64,000 nucleotides of DNA. It comes from Aegilops tauschii subsp. strangulata (lineage: Eukaryota; Streptophyta; Magnoliopsida; Poales; Poaceae). Of this stretch, positions 56,701 through 64,000 are shown piece by piece. Below the pieces are notes generated by a model. That model did no database searches. It was not told where the DNA came from and was given only the letters and a program-made list of their open reading frames with translations. A program made the translations under genes and the position numbers. Position 1 is the stretch's first letter. Each line of letters starts with the position of its first letter. The stretch lies in assembly GCF_002575655.3 (NCBI RefSeq), contig NC_053041.3, positions 304,391,554-304,455,553 of the forward strand, written 5' to 3'.

Positions 56701-57250
56701 CAACGGCTTGAGGATTCATGACCCGCTCGAAGAAATAGGGATCCGCGGGCGACGTGAAGCGCGAGTTACCTGGCGAGTCCGAGGCGGAGGCGGTGCAGGG
56801 TGGCTAAAGCGCCAGAGTCATCATGGGCGGAAGACTGCTCAAGGCGAGCTGAAGCAACGAGGACCGACAAGGGCGGCTCAGCCGCGGTGGAGACCCGGCG
56901 GTGATTCATGGCCGGCTCTAAACCGAGCAGAAGGTCGACTCGGAAAGCGGCAGCTTGAACGCGTGATAACCCGGCGGAGCTAAGCGGCGGCTCAATCGTT
57001 GACTTCAGGAGAGGCCGCAATGGCAGCTCGTGGCCGCCTTGATGCTGATGGAGGGTTAACGGGGTTGTGGCGACTCAGCATAGGAGCACATTGCGGGCGG
57101 TGGCTCAAGGCCAGCTTCGGCGGAAGCGACTTGAAGGAGGAGCCCTTGCAGCGGCTCAGCACAGGCAGGTCGCAGTCAATTAGTTTTAGATGGTCTCACG
57201 TGGGATTAGTCCTTCCTTTCATCTTGACCGGTCAACCTTGCTTTCAATAA
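53761..57250. other. V central region, no recognisable gene
   Basis: 53761-54760 is mixed, non-coding sequence. 54760-57200 is GC-rich with recurring GGCTCA, CGGCTTG and ACCGG words on plus. ORFs of up to 114 codons occur on both strands, but none has a conserved motif or links to its neighbours. I leave them unannotated. Confidence 0.4.
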
Positions 57251-57594
57251 AAAGTAGTCACAGCCACGAAACGCTTTTCGTTCTGTTAGCTCCTGTCGTG
57301 GTAGAATTCCTCTGAACTTATAGTGCCGTAGCGGAAATCCTTTGTCCATCAACCTGTGACTTGATAAATCGCCCAAGGCTAATGCCACAAAATATCTCTG
57401 TTTCAGTCTCGGACTCGGCGGATCACCACGACGCGTGTAACGGGCGCTGAACCTGCAACCCTAATTTTTGACTGTTCGCCGGACGTCTTCTGTGCCGGCT
57501 ATTTTTCATCCAACACATCGCGAACTTGATCCTGGAGATAGATCCCTCCAAGAAGTCAACACCATCGTGCGCGAGCCCCACGGTGGGCGCCAAC
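57251..57594 (-). other. V leader and primer-binding site
   Basis: The PBS TTGGCGCCCACCGTGGGGC on minus (57575-57593) abuts the LTR end CAACA. This is the PBS type I associate with RIRE2-like grass Gypsy elements. The remaining leader is non-coding. Confidence 0.7.
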
Positions 57595-58251
57595 TGTTGT
57601 GGAATTGTCACGGCAGATGTCCTAGTGTGAGGACTTAGTCGTGAGGCCAACGCATCTATGTGGTAGCTTGAGAGGGGTTGAGCAGAATCGAGAAACACAA
57701 CACAAGACAAGGGTTTAGACAGCTTCAGGCCCCGGGAAACATCATCCGGTAACAACCCTACATGCTGTTTGTGGCTAGGTCTCATTATCATCACGAGGGA
57801 GTCGCCGCAAACCGGCTCTCCCAGTTATGTCTATCCCTAAGATTATTTTCCCCTCTCCCTCTTGGGGTGCCCTGCCCCTCCTTATATATGTTGAAGGGGC
57901 GGGTTACATGTAGAGTCCAACTCGGATTAAGACTTAAACTATTATGACTTCTCTTCATGGGCTTCTTAACGTCTTGGGCTTCATAACATCTAGGGCTTCA
58001 TAACGTCTCGGGCTTCATAACCCAAGGCGACTCTATCTGTGGGGTTATGATTGTCAACAAGTTATCACTGTCTGCCGGGTTATGACTGTCAACCAGTTAT
58101 AACTATCTGCCGGTTTATGATGGTCTGCCCGTTTATGATGGTCAGACTTATCTCCTGCCAGGTTAGCGTCTGACTTAACTCCTGCCGGTTTACCAAGTCT
58201 TAGCCGGGTTATAACTCCGGCCGGGTCATACCGTGGGGTATATCCCCGACA
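57595..58251 (-). repeat. V 5' LTR
   Basis: 657 bp, same ends as the 3' LTR. The internal repeat region (about 58020-58150) has two copies each of the 35-bp and 17-bp units, which accounts for most of the 68-bp length difference. Confidence 0.87.
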
Positions 58252-58806
58252 TAGCTACTGGTACAAACCCTCAGCTTCAAGGGTGGACTACTTCCTCCTC
58301 ATCGTGGTGGCCGTCAGGGTGATGAAGATGGTCATCGGAGATGATTCTCCCCTCCGGCAGGGTGCCGGAACAGGGTCTAGATTGGTTTTCCGTGGCTACA
58401 GAGCCTTGCGGCGACGGAACTTCTGATCTAGGTTAACCCCTAATAGTTTTTCTATTTATAGGATTTTTCGGCGTTGGTTTCACGCTAAGATGGGCCTCGA
58501 GGTGAGCACAACCCACCAGGGCACGGATAAGGGCCCAGGCGCGCCCCGGTGTCTTGTGCCCTACTCCTTCACCTTCTGGTCCTTCCATTATGCTTTGGGG
58601 GTCTCTTTTGTTCCAAAAAAATCGTCAAAAAGTTTCAGCTCATTTGGAGAACTTTCATTTCTGCACAAAAAACAACACCACGGTAGTTCTGCTGAAAACA
58701 GCGTCAGTCCGGGTTAGTTCCATGCAAATCATACCAAAACCATATAATTTTTTTGTAAACATGGCATGAATACTTCATAAATTATAAATACGTTGGAGAC
58801 GTATCA
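58252..58806 (-). repeat. W 5' LTR, right piece
   Basis: Starts with the second TAGCT and continues ACTGGTACAAACCC exactly as the intact W LTR does at about 45478. It includes about 190 bp (58497-58685) missing from the W 3' LTR and ends TTGGAGACGTATCA. Confidence 0.85.
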
Positions 58807-59440
58807 CTACTCCATCAATGACCTCTTTGAGCTTGGCAACTTGTGCCTCGAACGCCTTCTGGTGGTTGTCCTCCAGTTTTTGGGTTCGCTTCTTCACGAG
58901 TTCCTCGATCTCATCATCCTTGCTACGGAGAATGGCGGCCATGGTTTGTTCTTGAGCGACAAGTTCTTTGCCCTTGGCGTTGAGCTGCGCTTTGTGCTCC
59001 TTCAACCTACCATCACGAGCTCTTGCCCTCTCTGCAGCTGTCGCCATCTTCTCCTTCTGGTGCCTGAGTTCGCGGGATCGATTGTTGTACCATGTACGCA
59101 ACTCCTCTGCGATTGTTGTACCATGTACGCAACTCCTCCGCCTTCTCTTTCAGTTGCTGATCAGCCATATCCTCCGCCCTTCATTCCCCTTCAAGCTGCT
59201 TCCACCTCTCGCTATACCTGTCCTCGGCATCTTGGAATCCGGCAGCCTTGGTTCGCAAGAATGAAAAGTCCTTCTATTCATTTGCTATGTCTTCGGCGTC
59301 CGTCGATTTTTGATCTAAAGGGAGGAAGATCCATGCAATTTCCTCCTCAAAGTTCAGATCTGCAGCACTGGATGAGCTTGGGGCTCCAAGAACGCCTTGA
59401 AAGGGCACCATGTCCGTGCTGGTGGGCAAAACTGGAGGGG
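58807..59440 (-). pseudogene. A2 antisense gene, coiled-coil part
   Basis: On minus it runs from the U junction (PPVLPTSTDMVPFQGVLG, then LNFEEEIAWIFLPLDQ) through a TAG (ANE, stop, KDFSFLRTKAAGF) and a TGA (LEGE, stop, RAEDMADQQLKEKAEELRTW). The long coiled coil follows (LRHQKEKMATAAERARARDG, DDEIEELVKKRTQKLEDNHQ), ending at the W junction. A 31-bp tandem duplication at 59079-59140 shifts the frame. Heptad-like Leu/Lys/Glu repeats match the character of the A1 tail. Confidence 0.62.
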
Positions 59441-62425
59441 TGTCACGACCCGGATTTGGTAAAATCAAAGTCTCTATGCTTACTGTGCTATCCTTGAATC
59501 GTAGCTAGCACACACAGTAACAAGAATGAATATATGTAAAACATACATCATTTTACTACAACAATAGATCCAGAATTATCAAAATACATACCATTGACAC
59601 AGCTCAATGCTGGCACATAATACAGCGGAATTATACGTAGTCACTAAATTAGGGCTCCATCAACGCCGTTGGGCTCGTTGACTGTAGACCATAACCCTAT
59701 CGTCTCTTAATCTGTCAAGATCTACACATGACAGGTGCCGATGAGTACGTGGAATGTACTATCATGTTGCAAAGAAAATATTAACAAAATATATATGCAG
59801 GGTAAGCATTGGTGGAGGTTTCCTTTGCATAAAGCCAATTTTCTCCTATACTAAACTTTGTAAACTTCTTTTGGAATAGAAATAGTTTTTACTATAAAAG
59901 ATAGGAGTGAGATACTTGGATATACACACCAGTGTTCATTCTCCAAAATAGTTTAAAACTTACATAAGATTGAAGTGAAAACCTGTGCTCAATCCTCAAC
60001 TTTAACCCTTAAAACAGACTTTTAGAAAAGAGGGGAGATTCTTCTTCAGTCCAAGTATTCACTTGCTCAAAATTTCCCGTAACCGGGGCACCACTAATCG
60101 TTTAGGCTTAACCCTCTGCAGAGGTCGTACACGTTCCCCACATGACACAATCAACCCTTTGTGTCGCGACACCACTTAGGTGTGTGACCGAGAGGAGATT
60201 ATGACGAAGCCTTTGCAAACGGCCCCCTTTACTTAGTTCTAGCACGGCCCGCTCCCTTGGCTATTAAGACCCCTCTTCGATGACCGTACCTGAATAAAGG
60301 GTTTTCCCATAAGGAAAAGATAAGCCAGAGCCATAATAGCATGTGGCTATACTGGAAGCTACATCAAACTGTACTTGGAAGAACTCAGTCCCCTAGACGA
60401 CGGTCCCCACCAAAAACATGTGTGCAAGACCCCAGTTGGCCGCATTTACTGCAAGACCTCGATAGGCGCAATCACTTGTAGACGCTCCCGTCATACCCTT
60501 CCGCCTAGGGAGTAGAAGTAAAAGTGGTATATGGTTTTTTTATGATTTTCTCAAAACTTTGCTCCAAAGAGAGCAAGTTTAAGGTTTAAAACAAGTTTGG
60601 TTTTCATCCCACTCATTTTGTGCAAGCGTGGCCAAGCATGGTGGTGAGTCTTGAACCTATGGCTCTAGCTATAAATAATACTTTGCAAATCTTTTATAAA
60701 ACATGCGTAGTATTAAAATTTAAAGAGATATGCATAGTATGAAAATATAGGTCAAAGTATGATCAATTTCCAACTTGCCTTAGTTCTCGAAGAGTAAATA
60801 TTCTATTCTGAGTTGTCTCTCCTTCTCGTTACGATATATCTAACGATAAAACAAAAATACTTCAACACACAGCAAAATTCAAATGAAGAACCAAATAAAA
60901 GATACAAATTCACAATACAAATTATTTAGTTTTTACAATTACTAAGCTAGTTAGTATGGTGTGGTAGGGTTGAGATAGGATCAAGTTGGCAAAACATGAC
61001 ATAAATCATATTCCGGGGTTGGATCAAATTGATACAAGTTAGGATCATGGTTGAAGGGTTGTGAGGCAAGGTTTTACGACAAAGTCTATAATGGGTTTGA
61101 TTGGAATATTTGACTTGGGTCCAATGAAAATGGTAGATGGCATAAGGTTTTTGTTCAAAAATTTATATAACATTTCCTAAGCCCAACTTGTATAATGATG
61201 GCATATGACCAGAGAGGTTCTCTAGGGATCAATCTAAGATATTTGTCCTAGGATTAAATTTTAGTTCAATGAAGTTACTAAACGGTGATCAAAGAAGGTC
61301 AAATTAAGGTGTTGATACAACGTCTAAAATATGTTGGAAAATCAATCCATCAGCTCCAACAGAAAGGTTAGGTCCTAAGGTCCAACTTTCATATATAAAA
61401 CATTTTTATATGGTTTACAGAATAATAGATATTGCAAAAATACTCAAATTGCCATTTAAATCAAAACTAAATTTTAATTTGCCCAAAGGTGATATTTCGA
61501 AATTATATAATAAACTAGATGTCCGTAGCTTTCCAGGGATATCTTATTTGTCAAATTTGGACAAGCGGTTTAAGAGGTATGATTTTTCTAGGACAACGCT
61601 AACGCCCACACGTGTGGTAGGAGCAAAACCCGCCCACACGCCCTATAACACACAGACTGCGCCACGTCATCGCATGCATGCATGTGAGAATCTTTTTGAT
61701 TTTCAGTTTTTAAAATGTTTTATCTCTTAAACGAAAAATCCGATTGAAGATCCATTTTCACCATTAAATCCCTCGCAATGAGATCTTTGAAACTAGATCC
61801 CATGTTGATATGTTTCGACAAAAAAAATTTTGGGTTAAAAGTAGCATTTCAATTGGACATGAATTGCCATGGTGTTTACACTGAAGTTGCCATGATATGT
61901 TTCAGCTATTTTCTTCTACATTTAAAAGTAAATTCTGACATTTATAAAACGGGGAATTAAGAAACTAGACTTGCCATGAACCATAAACTAAAATTGCCAT
62001 GATACATGCACTTAAAATTGCCATGGTTCTCAAAATTATAATTGTGAAGAATTAAATGTTCCCAAAATATTTTTGGAGAAGTCACATTATCTCCTCTCAT
62101 TTATTTTTATTTGAGTAATTTGGAAATATTTAGATGACACTAAAAACTCCCAAATAAATTCCAAATTCAAAAGAAATCCAAATAACAAATAAATATTTTA
62201 TGAAATATTTATCCACCATATTTGAGAAAGTAATTTTATTCTCACTCCATTGTTTTAATATAGTTTCAAAATATTTCATAGGAGTCCAAAGAAAAAAATT
62301 GAATTTGATAATTTTTTTGAAACAAGACTCGGATAGGTTTTAATTTCCCTTGAAAATCATAGCAACTCACTCAACAATTACTTATTATTAACATTCCAAA
62401 ATTTGGAAAATTTTGGGATGTTACA
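59441..62425 (-). mobile_element. Element U: solo LTR, Gypsy type
   Basis: 2985 bp starting TGTCACGACCCGG and ending GGGATGTTACA, with perfect AGGGG duplicates (59436-59440, 62426-62430). There is no internal sequence or second LTR, so it is a solo LTR. The ends resemble those of T, so it is probably minus-oriented and from a related chromovirus-like family; the body is not visibly the same as the T LTR. Internal ORFs (for example 61410-61730) show no domain. Confidence 0.85.
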
Positions 62426-64000
62426 AGGGGCCATCAACACCGGGGGCTCGGCAAAGGATTGGCTGCGAGTCTGTGATGAGTGTTGCACCTGCACTTGCCT
62501 TGGCGGGCTCCGGTGGCTTGACGGGGGCCTCCTCCATCACCACGCTTGTCTCCAAGATATCACCGGCATTGCGCTCAAGATTTTTCACGGTGGCAATCTT
62601 GGTGGTCTCCTCGGCAGCAGCCTTGCAATATAGACAACCTCTTCGAGATCATCTCCTTCTACGAAGGAAGCTGGAGCTAGAAAACCAGGACAATATGGGA
62701 GGAAAATAATGAGATCTCAATTATTTATAGAAACCAATGAACAAGTATTCTGGTGGAAGTGACCCTACGGTGAGAGGATTGCCTGGTTGTACTTGTTGGG
62801 AAGGGGCATCCCCACCCCCGGCAACCTGTATTGCCGGCACATGGCCCTCAATGTTTTCCATCGTTGGAGAGGCGCTGATGCGAACAATGTCATCAGTAGG
62901 GGCCTTTGTCGCAGAAGTTCTTCCTAGAATTGTGGTAGAAGGGGAACCTTTGGTGGGGTTTACTTCTCGGCCTTCTTCACCTTGCTGCTCCCCTTCCGCC
63001 TCCTGCCCCTCACCAGAAGAGCGGCCTTCGACGTTCATGGCAGCTATCGGAGGCGGGGGCACTTCTTGGCGAGGGAGCTGGTCTGGGGGTTGGAGACCAC
63101 GGATTCATCCAGTAATGCCTCTTGCCCAGTCCCTAAAGACAAGTCACGCGCCGCCTTGGACCGTTTCGCTTGCTGGGTGAGCGTCTCCTCCCTGGCACAA
63201 CCAAGAGTTTAATCAGGATTAACAGATGCAACAATTCAAGACATGAAAAGGCAAGGAGTAGCTTACTCTTCATCAGATTCAATGAGCATGTCCATCTTGT
63301 ACTTGGATGGTGGTGGAGACACCCTGGCCCTCTTGATGGCTGGCCGAGGTGAACTTGGCGGGGAAGGAATTTCATCTTCCTCGGGAAGTTCTTCCCGGTA
63401 AGATGGAGGTTTGAGCTTGAATAGCCGTAAGGATTGCCGGCGTATTATCTTTTGCTCCCCAGTTTTGGAGGCAGACTTCCTCACCGCAGAAGCAGATCGA
63501 GACCTGGGGGTCCCCTCATCCTCATGCCCCCTTGCCGTGAAGGCGGCGTGGTGGTTCACGAACTTGGAAGTCTTCTTCCTCCAACTTCTCTGCCACCTCC
63601 TCCCTGGCAGCCTCGTCTCGGACGAGCTCTTCCCGTCCTCCCTCAGTAGGCTCATCATCATCATCCTCTTCCTCCTCTGGGTCTTCCGAAGTGTCCTTGG
63701 CGGGAATTGCAGGCTTTGCGTGCACTGCCATATGGGCCTCTGCGAGTCTACTGGCAATGTATGCCTGCTCCTCCTCTCTGGTGTCATTGACCAGGTCGTT
63801 CTCCCTTCGGACAACTTTCTCCACTAGTCCGGCAGCTCACCTCTTTTCAGCCGACAAGGAGGGCAGTTCCCAACTTTCCTTGACCCTGGCAGCAGAGCAG
63901 TCTAGCATCCATGCCAAGATGTCACCTCTCTTTGTGTTGTTGTGCAGCGGCACGACTGTGTCCGGCAAGTGGAAAGTGCCCAACTTGTGGAACAACTATT
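62426..64000 (-). pseudogene. A2 antisense gene, N-terminal to middle part
   Basis: From the right edge on minus: LFHKLGTFHLPDTVVPLHNN and DILAWM, matching VVPLSNN and DIIAMM of A1. Next are an acidic stretch (63522-63824, EDPEEEEDDDDEPTEGG) and a basic stretch (RRQSLRLFKLKPPSYREELP). A likely intron (about 63190-63268) follows, with donor GTAAGC and acceptor TGCCAG, then EETLTQQAKRSKAARD, as DAETLAQRVKRAKAS in A1. A second likely intron ends TTTTCTAG near 62677. Stops and frameshifts are frequent. The N-terminal PF04195-like head is expected to the right of the window. Confidence 0.62.

Larger units (their letters stand above)
51081..58251 (-). mobile_element. Element V: RIRE2-like (Tat-type PBS) non-autonomous LTR element
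   Basis: LTRs at 51081-51805 and 57595-58251, with perfect TAGCT duplicates (51076-51080, 58252-58256). Minus-oriented: the PBS TTGGCGCCCACCGTGGGGC follows the right LTR, and a PPT (CTGGGGGCTAA) precedes the left one. The 5.8-kb interior shows no gag or pol motif in any frame I checked. It holds a PPT-like array, a tRNA-like sequence and a GC-rich region of unknown nature. In their first 155 bases the LTRs differ at about five positions. Confidence 0.85.
44427..58806 (-). mobile_element. Element W: non-autonomous TGATACGTCTCC-type Gypsy element, split by V
   Basis: LTRs lie at 44427-45838 and 50037-58806 (the latter interrupted by V). On the minus strand the PBS TGGCGCCGTTGCCGGGGA follows the 5' LTR and a PPT (AAGCTTGGGGATGC) precedes the 3' LTR. 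The 4.2-kb interior has one long ORF and no pol, so the element depended on others. The flanks TTGCT (left) and CTACT (right) are an imperfect TSD. Removing W restores the coiled-coil frame of the A2 gene (LKEVIDG then AATTAKIEM). Confidence 0.8.
42083..64000 (+). mobile_element. Element A2: second antisense-gene LTR element, outermost host
   Basis: A2 is present as 42083-44426, 58807-59440 and 62426-64000, running off the right edge. It shows the partial LTR (to 42673), PBS, leader, then the antisense gene on the minus strand. It is the same layout as A1 but in opposite orientation and much more diverged. It hosts Y (in the LTR), W and U (both in the gene). No sense-strand gag-pol is visible in this window. 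Confidence 0.7.

Noticed and set aside
54768..57250. Proline- and arginine-rich ORFs in V
   Set aside because: No motif, many overlapping frames on both strands, and composition driven by GC-rich repeats.
61410..61960. Small plus-strand ORFs in U as possible genes
   Set aside because: AT-rich, no domain, inside a solo LTR.
1..64000. Host protein-coding gene between elements
   Set aside because: Every interval flanked by defined boundaries could be tied to an element; no frame matched a plant gene family that I recognise.

Overview
The window is plant nuclear DNA, almost certainly from a large grass genome of the wheat, barley and Aegilops group (Triticeae). The evidence is a BARE1/WIS/Angela-type Copia element with long LTRs, several Gypsy elements with the TGATACGTC LTR start, and big LTRs ending in GATGTTACA. 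I recognise no host gene. Essentially every base can be assigned to a nest of LTR retrotransposons. Element names used here are mine: S, A1, X, ANG, Y, T, A2, W, V, U.

Layout. S (1-2081) is the end of an LTR running off the left edge, inserted in A1. A1 (2082-7514, minus) has an LTR and primer-binding site at its right end and an intron-containing gene on the opposite strand; it sits inside X. X (7515-21279, Athila-like, plus) carries a broken ATHILA-ORF1-type gene and a 3' LTR, and is split by ANG (9724-18425, minus, Copia, TSD GGTAT). X sits inside the pol gene of Y (21280-42082, Athila-like, plus). Y is also split by T (24121-35075, minus, Tekay/Del-like chromovirus, TSD GGAAG). Y ends in a duplicated 3'UTR-LTR unit. 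A2 (42083-64000 and beyond, plus) is a second, diverged member of the A1 family with the same antisense gene. A2 hosts Y, W (44427-58806, minus, non-autonomous) and a solo LTR U (59441-62425, TSD AGGGG). W's right LTR is split by V (51081-58251, minus, TSD TAGCT).

Nesting depth on the left side is five: A2 contains Y, Y contains X, X contains A1, A1 contains S. Several joins are supported by target-site duplications or by reading frames that resume across the insertion. One insertion (V) also has an uninterrupted paralogous site in the window.

The coding genes are all damaged. ANG and T keep recognisable gag, protease, integrase, RT and RNase H; T has a chromodomain-like tail and an extra coiled-coil ORF upstream of gag. 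The most unusual items are: the antisense, intron-bearing gene seen twice in same-family elements; its six premature stops, all TAG and all consistent with CAG to TAG; arrays of polypurine-tract-like motifs coupled to hairpins in V and W; a 73-nt tRNA-Lys(CUU)-like sequence in V; and a perfect 44-bp palindrome plus TATA box before an accessory ORF in Y. All family assignments come from motif recognition only; no database search was made.
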